Shown in pieces: positions 1 through 7,701 of a stretch of DNA of 36,960 bases (its first letter is position 1; each line of letters opens with the position of its first letter). The notes beneath the pieces were generated by a model. It was given only the letters and a program-made list of their open reading frames with translations, made no database searches and was not told the DNA's origin. The translations under genes were made by a program, and so were the position numbers. This stretch comes from an uncultured Duncaniella sp. (GTDB lineage: Bacteria; Bacteroidota; Bacteroidia; Bacteroidales; Muribaculaceae), in NCBI GenBank assembly GCA_910587165.1, contig CAJUKP010000023.1, positions 1 through 36,960 on the forward strand, read 5' to 3'.

Positions 1-10
1 TATCTTTGAC
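1..10 (+). promoter_or_regulatory. RF2 programmed +1 ribosomal frameshift site
   Basis: The window opens with TAT CTT TGA C. In the zero frame the third codon (7-9) is an in-frame TGA. Slipping from CTT onto TTT and reading GAC from base 8 enters the frame of the rest of RF2 (D-I-D-N-K-K). This matches the Escherichia coli prfB recoding site TATCTTTGAC base for base. In the known mechanism low RF2 slows termination at the UGA and favours the shift, so the factor autoregulates. The stimulatory AGGGGG-like element would lie just before base 1 and cannot be seen. Confidence 0.9.
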
Positions 11-1060
11 ATCGACAACAAGAAAATCCAGGTAGAAGAAGAAGAACTCCGCACCCATGTGCCCGACTTCTGGGAACACCCTAAGGAAGCACAGGTGCAG
101 ATGAAGAAAATCAAAGACCTCCAGGGCTGGATAAACGGCTACGAGGAGGTGGAAAAGGTGGTCGACGAGCTCTCCATTGCATGGGACTTCCTGAAAGAGG
201 GCCTCGTGGAAGAGGATGAACTCGACTCTCTCTATGCCGACGCCATTTCTAAAATCGAGAAACTCGAGCTGCGCAATATGCTGCGCCGCGAGGAAGACAA
301 GCTCGGCGTGGTGCTCAAGATCAACTCCGGTGCCGGCGGCACCGAGAGCCAGGATTGGGCACAGATGCTCATGCGTATGTATCTGCGCTGGTGCGAGGAC
401 CACGGCTACAAGACATCCATCGCCAACCTGCTCGAAGGGGACGAGGCCGGCATCAAGTCATGCACCATCAACGTGGAAGGAGACTTCGCCTACGGCTATC
501 TCAAGAGCGAGAACGGTGTGCACCGTCTGGTGCGCGTCTCCCCCTACAATGCCCAGGGCAAGCGAATGACATCGTTCGCATCGGTGTTTGTCACACCTCT
601 CGTCGACGACACCATCGAGGTAAGGGTCGATCCGGCGCTTCTCTCGTGGGATACTTTCCGCTCCGGCGGAGCCGGCGGTCAGAATGTCAACAAGGTGGAG
701 TCGGGCGTGCGCCTGCGCTATCAGTTCACCGACCCCTACACCGGAGAACAGGAGGAGATCCTCATCGAGAACACCGAGACACGCGACCAGCCCAAGAACA
801 AGGAGAACGCCATGAGGCAACTGCGCTCCATCCTCTACGACAAGGAGCTCCAGCACCGCCTTCAGGAACAAGCCAAGATCGAGGCCGGAAAAATGAAAAT
901 CGAGTGGGGTTCACAGATACGTTCATACGTGTTTGACGACCGCCGCGTCAAGGACCACCGCACAGGCCACCAGACCTCCGACGTAGGAGGCGTGATGGAC
1001 GGCGATCTCGACCCGTTCATCAAGGCTTATCTGATGGAATTCGCCGGCAACGAGGAATAA
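1..1060 (+). CDS. prfB: Peptide chain release factor 2, 3' part, starting at its programmed frameshift site
   Basis: RF2 recognises UAA and UGA in the ribosomal A site and triggers hydrolysis of peptidyl-tRNA. The reading frame is open from base 8 without a start codon, so the gene starts before the window; the GTG at 59 lies inside the protein. The first ten bases carry the bacterial RF2 +1 frameshift signal (see separate entry). Visible landmarks are the GGQ catalytic motif (context RSGGAGGQNVNKVES), the anticodon-like region SPY in LVRVSPYNAQGKR (the Escherichia coli protein has SPF), the QDWAQMLMRMYLRW block and the C-terminal WGSQIRSYVFDD block. The protein ends at a TAA and a hairpin terminator follows. 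Only the N-terminal 20-odd codons and the upstream Shine-Dalgarno-like stimulator are missing. SPY is conservative and I believe usual in this phylum. Confidence 0.97.
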   Translation, partial: IFDIDNKKIQVEEEELRTHVPDFWEHPKEAQVQMKKIKDLQGWINGYEEVEKVVDELSIAWDFLKEGLVEEDELDSLYADAISKIEKLELRNMLRREEDKLGVVLKINSGAGGTESQDWAQMLMRMYLRWCEDHGYKTSIANLLEGDEAGIKSCTINVEGDFAYGYLKSENGVHRLVRVSPYNAQGKRMTSFASVFVTPLVDDTIEVRVDPALLSWDTFRSGGAGGQNVNKVESGVRLRYQFTDPYTGEQEEILIENTETRDQPKNKENAMRQLRSILYDKELQHRLQEQAKIEAGKMKIEWGSQIRSYVFDDRRVKDHRTGHQTSDVGGVMDGDLDPFIKAYLMEFAGNEE

Positions 1061-1082
1061 AGCGCACAGCTTCACAGACATG

Positions 1083-1126
1083 AAAGCCACCCTCCGACCG
1101 AAAGGTAAGGAAGGTGGCTTTATTTC
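1083..1126 (+). terminator. Rho-independent terminator after prfB
   Basis: AAAGCCACC (1083-1091) pairs with GGTGGCTTT (1113-1121), and the stem can extend inward by CTCC/GGAA with one mismatch. It is followed by TATTTC, a short T-rich tail. It ends the prfB transcript and separates it from pnp. Confidence 0.8.
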
Positions 1127-1182
1127 ACACACTTCAGAGACAAAAATCTCAGAAAAACAAGGAAAATCCGAAAAATTTTTTG

Positions 1183-1236
1183 TATCTTTGCTCTCGAATG
1201 TGCACAAGCGTCTAAAATCCATAGTGCGACACATTT
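1183..1236 (+). promoter_or_regulatory. Promoter -7 element and 5' hairpin leader of pnp
   Basis: TATCTTTG (1183-1190) fits the Bacteroidota -7 consensus TAnnTTTG; no clear -33 TTTG is visible in the A-rich stretch before it. Transcription would begin near 1197. Right there AATGTGCAC (1197-1205) can pair with GTG (1224-1226) and CACATT (1230-1235), leaving a CGA bulge, so the transcript would start with a hairpin. About 50 AT-rich bases then lead to the start codon. In enterobacteria PNPase controls its own message through a 5' hairpin; a similar role here is inference. Confidence 0.55.
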
Positions 1237-1284
1237 ATTAAGCTGCAAAAACGACGAATTAAAAAAGCTGAATCAGAACACTTT

Positions 1285-3555
1285 ATGAATCCAATCAAAA
1301 AAACCATCGAGCTGCCCGACGGTCGTCAGATCACACTTGAGACCGGCAAACTCGCAAAGCAAGCCGATGGAGCGGTAGAACTACGCATGGGCAACACCAT
1401 GCTTCTTGCCACAGTATGCTCGGCCAAGGAGGCCGGCGAGGGAGTAGATTTCATGCCCCTCACTGTGGAGTACAAAGAGAAATTCTCGTCCAATGGACGT
1501 TTCCCCGGCGGTTTCCTCAAGCGCGAAGGTCGTGCGAGTGACTATGAGATCCTAACTTCCCGCCTTGTCGACCGTGCACTCCGACCCCTTTTCCCTGACA
1601 ATTATCATGCCGACACCATCGTTCAGGTCACCATGTACTCTGCCGACGGTGTGGATATGCCCGACGCTCTCGCCGGACTGGCTGCCTCTGCTGCCATGTC
1701 GGTGAGCGATATCCCCTTCAACGGCCCCATTTCCGAGGTCCGTGTGGCCCGCGTTAACGGCGAATTTGTGATCAACCCCACTTACGAACAGCTCGAGAAG
1801 GCCGATATGGAACTCATGGTCGGCGCTACCTACGACAACATCATGATGGTCGAGGGTGAGATGAACGAGGTGAGCGAGGCAGATCTTCTCGCCGCACTCC
1901 GTACAGCCCACGACGCCATCAAGGTTCAGTGCAAGGCCCAGATGGAACTTGCCGAGGCAGCCGGAGCCACCGTGAAGCGCGAATATTGCCACGAAGTCAA
2001 CGACGAGGAGCTGCGCAAAGATGTGCGTGAGAAGTGCTACGACAAAGCCTACGCCATCGCAAAGGCAGGCAGCGCCGACAAGCACTGGCGCCAGGACAGC
2101 TTCGACGCCATCTGCCAGGAGTATATCGACTCCCTCCCCGAAGAGGAGCGCGACGAGAAGACTCCCCTCGTGAAACGCTACTATCATGACGTCGAGAAAG
2201 AGGCCATGCGCCGCTGTGTGCTCGACGAGGGCATCCGTCTCGACGGACGTCAGACCACTCAGATCCGTCCCATCTGGTGTGAGGTAGACTACATCCCCGG
2301 ACCTCACGGATCTGCTGTCTTCACCCGCGGCGAGACACAGAGCCTCGCCACCGTGACCCTCGGCACCAAGCTCGACGAGAAGATACTCGACGACGTGCTC
2401 AACCAGGGTCGCGAGCGCTTCCTGCTCCACTATAACTTCCCCCCCTTCTCGACAGGCGAAGCCCGCGCTCCCCGCGGCGTAGGCCGTCGTGAGGTAGGAC
2501 ACGGCAACCTTGCCCACCGTGCCCTCAAGCGTATGTTCCCCGATGATTTCCCCTATGTATGCCGCATCGTCAGCGACATCCTCGAGAGCAACGGCTCCTC
2601 GTCGATGGCCACCGTATGTGCCGGCACACTCTCACTGCTCGACGCCGGTGTGAAGATGAAACGCCCCGTCAGCGGTATCGCAATGGGTCTCATCTCCGAC
2701 TCCGCTTCCGGAAAATATGCTATCCTTTCAGACATCCTCGGTGACGAGGACCATCTGGGCGACATGGACTTCAAGGTGACAGGTACCCGCGACGGTATCA
2801 CCGCCACCCAGATGGACATCAAGGTTGACGGTCTGAGCTACGAGATACTCGAGAAGGCTCTCATGCAGGCCCGCGAGGGTCGTCTCCACATCCTCGACAA
2901 GATTCAGGAGACAATCCCCGCACCCCGCGAGGACTACAAGCCCCACGTGCCCCGCATCGTCACCATGCTCATACCCAAGGAGCTCATCGGCGCCGTGATA
3001 GGCCCGGGCGGAAAGGTGATCCAGGGCATCCAGGAGGCAAGCGGCGCCACCGTCAGCATCGACGAGATCGACGAGGGTGGCTACATCGAGGTGGCTGCAT
3101 CCAACAAGGCCTCGATCGACAAGGCTCTTGACATGATCAACGCCATCGTGGAGCTCCCCGAAGAGGGCAAGATCTACAAAGGTAAAGTGCGCTCAATCCT
3201 TGAGTTCGGAGCTTTCGTAGAGTTCATGCCCAACCGTGACGGCCTTCTCCACATATCCGAGATCTCATGGGAACGCCTCGAGAACATGGAGGCTTCAGGT
3301 CTCAAGGAAGGTGACGAAGTTGAGGTCAAACTCATCGAGATCGACAAGAAGACCGGCAAATACCGCCTGTCGATGCGTGCCCTTCAGCCCAAGCCCGAAG
3401 GCTACGTGGAGCGCGAGCGCGCACCCCGTCCCGAGCGTGGCGACCGTCCCCGCCGTGAAGGCGGACGCGACAGAGGTCCCCGCCGCGATGGTGACCGCCG
3501 TGATGGTGACCGCCCCCGCCGCGACAACCGTCCTCCCCGCGAACCCCGCGACTGA
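1285..3555 (+). CDS. pnp: Polynucleotide phosphorylase
   Basis: PNPase degrades RNA 3' to 5' by phosphorolysis, and can add tails, in the cytoplasm as a trimer. The 756-residue product shows the full domain order: first RNase PH-like domain (from about residue 10, with FPGGFLKREGR), helical linker, second RNase PH-like domain (about 310-550, with LDGRQTTQIRPI and GSSSMATVCAGTLSLLDAG), a KH domain (about 553-620, with the IGPGGKVIQGI loop) and an S1 domain (about 626-700, with GAFVEFMPNRDGLLHISEISWE). A tail of roughly 50 residues rich in Arg, Gly, Asp and Pro follows. The ATG at 1285 is preceded by an AT-rich leader without a Shine-Dalgarno sequence, normal for this phylum. The gene stands alone between its own promoter and terminator. 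Confidence 0.98.
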   Translation: MNPIKKTIELPDGRQITLETGKLAKQADGAVELRMGNTMLLATVCSAKEAGEGVDFMPLTVEYKEKFSSNGRFPGGFLKREGRASDYEILTSRLVDRALRPLFPDNYHADTIVQVTMYSADGVDMPDALAGLAASAAMSVSDIPFNGPISEVRVARVNGEFVINPTYEQLEKADMELMVGATYDNIMMVEGEMNEVSEADLLAALRTAHDAIKVQCKAQMELAEAAGATVKREYCHEVNDEELRKDVREKCYDKAYAIAKAGSADKHWRQDSFDAICQEYIDSLPEEERDEKTPLVKRYYHDVEKEAMRRCVLDEGIRLDGRQTTQIRPIWCEVDYIPGPHGSAVFTRGETQSLATVTLGTKLDEKILDDVLNQGRERFLLHYNFPPFSTGEARAPRGVGRREVGHGNLAHRALKRMFPDDFPYVCRIVSDILESNGSSSMATVCAGTLSLLDAGVKMKRPVSGIAMGLISDSASGKYAILSDILGDEDHLGDMDFKVTGTRDGITATQMDIKVDGLSYEILEKALMQAREGRLHILDKIQETIPAPREDYKPHVPRIVTMLIPKELIGAVIGPGGKVIQGIQEASGATVSIDEIDEGGYIEVAASNKASIDKALDMINAIVELPEEGKIYKGKVRSILEFGAFVEFMPNRDGLLHISEISWERLENMEASGLKEGDEVEVKLIEIDKKTGKYRLSMRALQPKPEGYVERERAPRPERGDRPRREGGRDRGPRRDGDRRDGDRPRRDNRPPREPRD

Positions 3556-3592
3556 CAGTCGGCCGGCCAATCCGGCAAGACTTAGATAAAAC

Positions 3593-3639
3593 AACCCGGG
3601 ACTGCGCCCAATACGGCACAGTCCCGGGTTTCTTTTTTT
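3593..3639 (+). terminator. Strong terminator after pnp, possibly bidirectional
   Basis: AACCCGGGACTG (3593-3604) pairs perfectly with CAGTCCCGGGTT (3619-3630), followed by TTTCTTTTTTT. The convergent minus-strand gene ends at 3649, and on that strand the stem is followed by TTGTTTTATC, so it may stop both transcripts. Confidence 0.9.
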
Positions 3640-3648
3640 CAACCATAT

Positions 3649-5322
3649 TCATTTCCATTCCGCATCATAGTCCACCGAATTGAGCACAATCCTGTGGGCA
3701 GTGGAATCGAAACGCTCGTTCAGAAAACTCCTCGAAGGGTCAAACCATGAAGTCTCTATCCCGGAAAGATCGGTGAGTATATGGGGAAGATCGTCGGATA
3801 TGACCGGACGATGACGTGAGGCCATCACTGCCTCCCACTTCTCGGGATACGACTCACGGAAACCACGCGAAGCCCACACGAACATCGGGATACGGATCTG
3901 ATAGCGCATATCCGGGCGATGAGGGGCATTGCCATGTCCGATATAGCCGTCGGTCTCACAGACATCCTCCCCATGATCCGACAGATAGACCAGACACACA
4001 TTGCTCCCGGAGAGCCGCTCCATGAGATGGTCAAGCACATAATCATTATACCGGCAGGCATTGTCATAATCGCTCTGCATACGCTTCTCGACAGGCGAGC
4101 CGGCATACAGCCCGGGAGTGAAAAACGAGAATCCGTCACTCGGATAGCGCTGCGCATAATCATAATGCTGTCCCATGATGTGGCATACAATCAGCTCTCT
4201 CCCCTGCGGTATGGCCACAGAATCCATCAACGCCAGATCCGAGGGATAAGAACTGGTGTTGCGGTAGTCGAACATCCTGACGGAAAGCTCCTCATCACTT
4301 AAAAAAGAGACTCCTCTTCCGGGCAGATATTGGGTATCATACATACGTGTCACATATCCGGCCTCACGGAACACCATCGGAAATACCGGGAATGAGGAGA
4401 AGCTGCCGTTGCTCCGTCCGAACGAGAAGATCGAGTGCATCACGGCGTGAGTGAGATCGGCCGCCGAGACCACATCCGTGCACACCGCTATCTCCCCCTC
4501 GGCTATTCTCCTGCCTATAAGCGGATAGGTATCCTTTCCATACCCCATGAAAGATGACCTGTAGACACTGTGTGACTCCCCTATCACAACCACAAAAGCG
4601 GCGTCAATTCCGCTTCCGGCCTTGACAGTCGAGGCCATGTCATCCGCAAGGTGAATGAGATCTTCAATCCCTGCAGCCGAACGCCGGGTCATCATATAGG
4701 CATGGGCCACACGGGTCAGCGAGGAAAGCTGGGGCATACCGTTGCCGTTGCGATAGAGCGCATAACCCACAGCTGTATGCACACCCAGAATCAAACCTGC
4801 CCCAGACAGGATTGCAGCCACCGTCGGCACGATACGCCTGCCACGGCTCATGACCACCGCCAATTTCCGGGCTGATATATTGAATACAATCACCACGAGA
4901 ACGAGCAGAATAACATTCAAAGGCGTCAGATAAGTCTTGGTAAATTCCTTGATTTCAGCCGGATGAGTCTCGAGCATTATCCCGATCACATCTATATCAA
5001 GTACCTTATGAAAAAACAGGAGCAACACACAATCGGCTATGAGCAGGACATTGGCAATCAGAGCAATTATCAGAAGGATGAAATTACCCCCCCCCGATTT
5101 TCTGCAAATGATTGACATACAACTACTTACACAAGCAATAAGAGCGGCGGTCGAAAATATAGCAAGGAGTCTTCCGAATGAAAAACCATAGCAGAGCACA
5201 GTCAGTCCGGATGACAACCAGAGAATGAACAGATAATGGAAATCAACTGTGGATGCCGGATGCAACAAAGCACCCGTGACACGGGACAGACGTGTGAAAA
5301 TGTGTGGCTGACTTGCTCTCAT
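3649..5322 (-). CDS. Membrane phosphoethanolamine transferase-like enzyme (EptA/CptA superfamily)
   Basis: The family moves phosphoethanolamine from phosphatidylethanolamine to lipid A, LPS core or other surface glycans at the outer face of the inner membrane. The 557-residue product has about five hydrophobic segments in residues 28-190, then a soluble alkaline-phosphatase-fold domain. Visible catalytic features are GES (E249, expected zinc ligand), T291 in DLTHAVMHSIFS (expected nucleophile, matching the CGTxTxxSxPCMFS region of EptA), SDHGED (D449, H450) and H463/H467 in GHGNAPH. It lies alone on the minus strand, convergent with pnp and divergent from the envelope block. A minus-strand -7-like TAACTTTG lies at 5356-5349, just upstream. 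A run of nine G in the coding strand (5087-5095) encodes SGGG at about residue 76. The acceptor substrate cannot be read from the sequence. Confidence 0.85.
   Translation of the reverse strand: MRASQPHIFTRLSRVTGALLHPASTVDFHYLFILWLSSGLTVLCYGFSFGRLLAIFSTAALIACVSSCMSIICRKSGGGNFILLIIALIANVLLIADCVLLLFFHKVLDIDVIGIMLETHPAEIKEFTKTYLTPLNVILLVLVVIVFNISARKLAVVMSRGRRIVPTVAAILSGAGLILGVHTAVGYALYRNGNGMPQLSSLTRVAHAYMMTRRSAAGIEDLIHLADDMASTVKAGSGIDAAFVVVIGESHSVYRSSFMGYGKDTYPLIGRRIAEGEIAVCTDVVSAADLTHAVMHSIFSFGRSNGSFSSFPVFPMVFREAGYVTRMYDTQYLPGRGVSFLSDEELSVRMFDYRNTSSYPSDLALMDSVAIPQGRELIVCHIMGQHYDYAQRYPSDGFSFFTPGLYAGSPVEKRMQSDYDNACRYNDYVLDHLMERLSGSNVCLVYLSDHGEDVCETDGYIGHGNAPHRPDMRYQIRIPMFVWASRGFRESYPEKWEAVMASRHRPVISDDLPHILTDLSGIETSWFDPSRSFLNERFDSTAHRIVLNSVDYDAEWK
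5087..5095 (-). repeat. Nine-base poly-G tract (coding strand) inside the transferase
   Basis: The plus strand shows nine consecutive C. On the coding strand they are nine G read as tcG GGG GGG GGt within K-S-G-G-G-N, in the loop between two membrane segments. The frame is intact at this length. Gain or loss of one base would truncate the enzyme before its catalytic domain. Tracts of this kind are classical slipped-strand mutation sites. Confidence 0.85.
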
Positions 5323-5348
5323 GACTGGTTCATTCTGGTTTTCACTGA

Positions 5349-5356
5349 CAAAGTTA
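5349..5356 (-). promoter_or_regulatory. Probable -7 element of the transferase gene
   Basis: Read on the minus strand this is TAACTTTG, an exact TAnnTTTG match 27 bases before the minus-strand ATG at 5322, predicting a leader of about 20 bases. I see no convincing -33 TTTG at the usual 18-21 base spacing. Confidence 0.45.
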
Positions 5357-5435
5357 AGCTTTTCAGCCGGGTTTTCAGGCTGTTTTCAAGCCTGACATTC
5401 CGTTTTTTGCTTTTTTCACCTTTGAGCTATGAGAC

Positions 5436-5459
5436 TTAACAAAAATCTTGTTAACTTTG
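5436..5459 (+). promoter_or_regulatory. -7 element with overlapping inverted repeat before the DUF6242 lipoprotein gene
   Basis: TAACTTTG (5452-5459) matches TAnnTTTG. TTAACAA (5436-5442) and TTGTTAA (5448-5454) form a perfect 7-base inverted repeat with a 5-base spacer whose right arm overlaps the -7 box. This is a possible operator, or chance in an AT-rich stretch. The leader to the ATG at 5508 would be about 40 bases. Confidence 0.45.
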
Positions 5460-5507
5460 CAGCTTGAAAACATTTTGCGGTATAACGCCGCCGCACCACA
5501 TTGCATT

Positions 5508-6950
5508 ATGACAAGAAAAACATCAATATACCTCATCGTAGCACTCATATCTACACTCCTTGCCACGGCCTGCAACGACAAGTCTGACGATCCTGTGACA
5601 GTCACGGAGACGTATGCGAATACTGCCGTCACATCTTTCTCGCTTCAGAAAGACGACAGTGTGGTGGCCAAACTCGACTCTGTATATTTCAGCATCGACC
5701 TCGTGGGCGCGCGCATATACAATGCCGACTCCCTCCCTCTCGGTACTGACGTGAGCAAACTGCTTGTCAAGGTCGGCACTTCATCGGCCAAATCATGCAA
5801 CCTCACATTCCGGGTGCCCGACACAAGCCGCGACACCACCATCAATATCATCGAGAGCCCCAACGACAGCATCAACTTCTCTGACGGCCCGGTGAAAATG
5901 GTTGTCACCAGCTATGACGGCACCGCACAGCGCACATACGAAGTGAAAGTGAATGTCCACAAAAGCATCCCCGACACTCTCGTATGGGACAATTTCAACG
6001 GCCGGAAACTCCCCTCGGTGCTCAACGCCGCCAAATATCAGAAGACCGTGCTCTACAAGGAAGAGGCATGGTGCTTCACATCCGACGGCACATCTTCATC
6101 GCTGGCCACTACAGCCACCCCGTTTGATCCGGAGTCATGGACCGTCACTGCCGCCACACTCCCTGCGGGAGCCGATGTCAACAGCATCGAAGCAACCACA
6201 GAGGCACTGTATCTCATTGACGCTGACGGCACACTCCACACATCGGCCGACGGACTCGCATGGACCTCGACCGGAGTGAAAATGAATCATATCTACGGCG
6301 GCTACGGCAACGTCATGCTCGGAGCACGCAAGGACACCGACGGATGGAAGCAGGTGACATATCCCGCCTCGTCCGAACTCCCCATTCCCGCGGGATGTCC
6401 GGTGGACGGCACAAGCCAGCTCATCACCTACGAGACAAAATGGAGCTCCGCCCCGATGTCCATAATGATCGGCGGCCGTAAAGCCGACGGTAAGCTCACC
6501 GGCGAGTCGTGGGTGTTCGACGGTCAGACCTGGGGACAGCTCAGCACAAAAGGACTCGACGAATGTGAAGGAGTGGCCCTCTTCCCCTACATGACCATCC
6601 GCTCCAACAGCAGCAACTGGAGCGTCACAAACCGTTCAGCCCTCCTGGCCATCGGAGGAAAGAAAAGCGACGGAGCGGTCGACAAGACTGTCTACGTATC
6701 GTATGACTTCGGCATTACCTGGAACAAGGCCGACAGCTATCTCCAGCTCCCCGCCACCTTCATCCCCTTCTCAGAGGCCCAGGCCCTCGTCTTCGCCACC
6801 GAGTTGCCGGTATCACGCGTGGCCAGACCGGTGGAAAACTGGGAATGCCCCTACATCTACGTATTCGGAGGCTACACCTCAGGCGGATCGCTCATCGACG
6901 GTATGCGCCGCGGAGTGATCAACCGATTCTCATTCAAACCCATCTACTAA
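5508..6950 (+). CDS. DUF6242-type lipoprotein with beta-propeller-like C-terminal region
   Basis: This is a 480-residue predicted lipoprotein of unknown function, known mainly from Bacteroidales. I chose the ATG at 5508 rather than an upstream alternative because it places a lipoprotein signal directly at the N-terminus: MTRKTS, a hydrophobic stretch, then LLATAC with C22 as the lipid anchor, followed by acidic NDKSDD. Residues 40-150 carry the N-terminal DUF6242 pattern (AVTSFSL, RIYNADSLPLGTDVSKLLVKV, RTYEVKVNVH). The remainder has repeated aromatic/glycine patches such as GYGNVMLGARKD, ESWVFDGQTWGQL and YVFGGYTSGGSLIDG that resemble Kelch or BNR-like blades. It starts the envelope block, 33 bases before the DUF6089 gene. 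The link to barrel assembly or LPS rests only on gene order. Confidence 0.8.
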   Translation: MTRKTSIYLIVALISTLLATACNDKSDDPVTVTETYANTAVTSFSLQKDDSVVAKLDSVYFSIDLVGARIYNADSLPLGTDVSKLLVKVGTSSAKSCNLTFRVPDTSRDTTINIIESPNDSINFSDGPVKMVVTSYDGTAQRTYEVKVNVHKSIPDTLVWDNFNGRKLPSVLNAAKYQKTVLYKEEAWCFTSDGTSSSLATTATPFDPESWTVTAATLPAGADVNSIEATTEALYLIDADGTLHTSADGLAWTSTGVKMNHIYGGYGNVMLGARKDTDGWKQVTYPASSELPIPAGCPVDGTSQLITYETKWSSAPMSIMIGGRKADGKLTGESWVFDGQTWGQLSTKGLDECEGVALFPYMTIRSNSSNWSVTNRSALLAIGGKKSDGAVDKTVYVSYDFGITWNKADSYLQLPATFIPFSEAQALVFATELPVSRVARPVENWECPYIYVFGGYTSGGSLIDGMRRGVINRFSFKPIY

Positions 6951-6983
6951 TCCATCGTCCACTCTCCTCAACAGCCACACAAG

Positions 6984-7694
6984 GTGAACCGCATACTGCC
7001 GATACTCATAACCACCCTTGCCATTCTCACCGGGAGCTTCGCAGCGCCCCGGGCGTCGGCACAGGCCACAGCCCAGCCGGAGGAATACAAGTTTGATCTT
7101 GGAGCAGGCCTGGGGCTGTCCGGCTATCTCGGCGATGCCAACGACAGCAAACTCTTCTCTCATCCCGGGGTAGGAGGCAATGTGTCGTTCCGCTATCTCA
7201 TCAACACCCGCTTCGCCATACGCGGCCTGCTCAACGTAGCCTCGCTGAGCGGCTCCACCGCCGATATGGAGAATGTCATACCCTCACCGGAGCCAATCGA
7301 CTTCAAGGCCACGGCGTATGACCTCCAGGCCCGTGGTGAGTTCAACTTCTTCAACTACGGCATAGGCGAGACCTACAAACGGCTGACCCGCATCTCCCCC
7401 TATCTGGCTCTCGGCCTTGGCGTCAGTCTGGCCGGTGTGTCGGGCGACACCCATGTCGCCATGACCCTGCCCATGGCGTTCGGAGTGAAATACAAAGTGA
7501 AACCACGCCTCAACCTTGCCCTCGAGTTCTCGATGACCAAGGTATTCGGCGACAAGGTGGACGGGCCCGGTCTTTCGGACCCTTACCTTATAAAAAGTTC
7601 GTTTATCAAAAACACCGACTGGTACTCCATGCTCACATTCTCCGTGAGCTACGAGTTCGGCAGGCGATGTGTAGCCTGTCACAGAATAGATTGA
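6984..7694 (+). CDS. DUF6089-type outer-membrane beta-barrel protein
   Basis: A 236-residue product with a cleavable signal peptide (MNRILPILITTLAILTGSFA, then Ala-rich to SAQA), followed by alternating hydrophobic strands of a small barrel: FDLGAGLGLSGYLGDAND, GGNVSFRYLINTRFAIRG, ISPYLALGLGVSLAGV, AFGVKYKVKPRLNLALEFS, MLTFSVSYEF. This matches the Bacteroidota family that commonly precedes uppS. The start is a GTG at 6984, chosen because the signal peptide begins there. The C-terminus carries an unusual CVACH pair of cysteines after the last strand. Function is unknown. It lies between the lipoprotein gene (33-base gap) and uppS (7-base gap), almost certainly in one operon. Confidence 0.8.
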   Translation: MNRILPILITTLAILTGSFAAPRASAQATAQPEEYKFDLGAGLGLSGYLGDANDSKLFSHPGVGGNVSFRYLINTRFAIRGLLNVASLSGSTADMENVIPSPEPIDFKATAYDLQARGEFNFFNYGIGETYKRLTRISPYLALGLGVSLAGVSGDTHVAMTLPMAFGVKYKVKPRLNLALEFSMTKVFGDKVDGPGLSDPYLIKSSFIKNTDWYSMLTFSVSYEFGRRCVACHRID

Positions 7695-7701
7695 AAAGAA
7701 T

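Noticed and set aside
59..61. GTG at 59 as the prfB start
   Set aside because: The frame is open from base 8, and the residues before it (D-I-D-N-K-K ...) belong to the RF2 coiled-coil domain after the frameshift site.
1552..2517. 321-residue minus-strand open frame opposite pnp
   Set aside because: It lies wholly inside pnp, has no recognisable domain and is Val/His/Gly-rich as expected from antisense of GC-rich codons.
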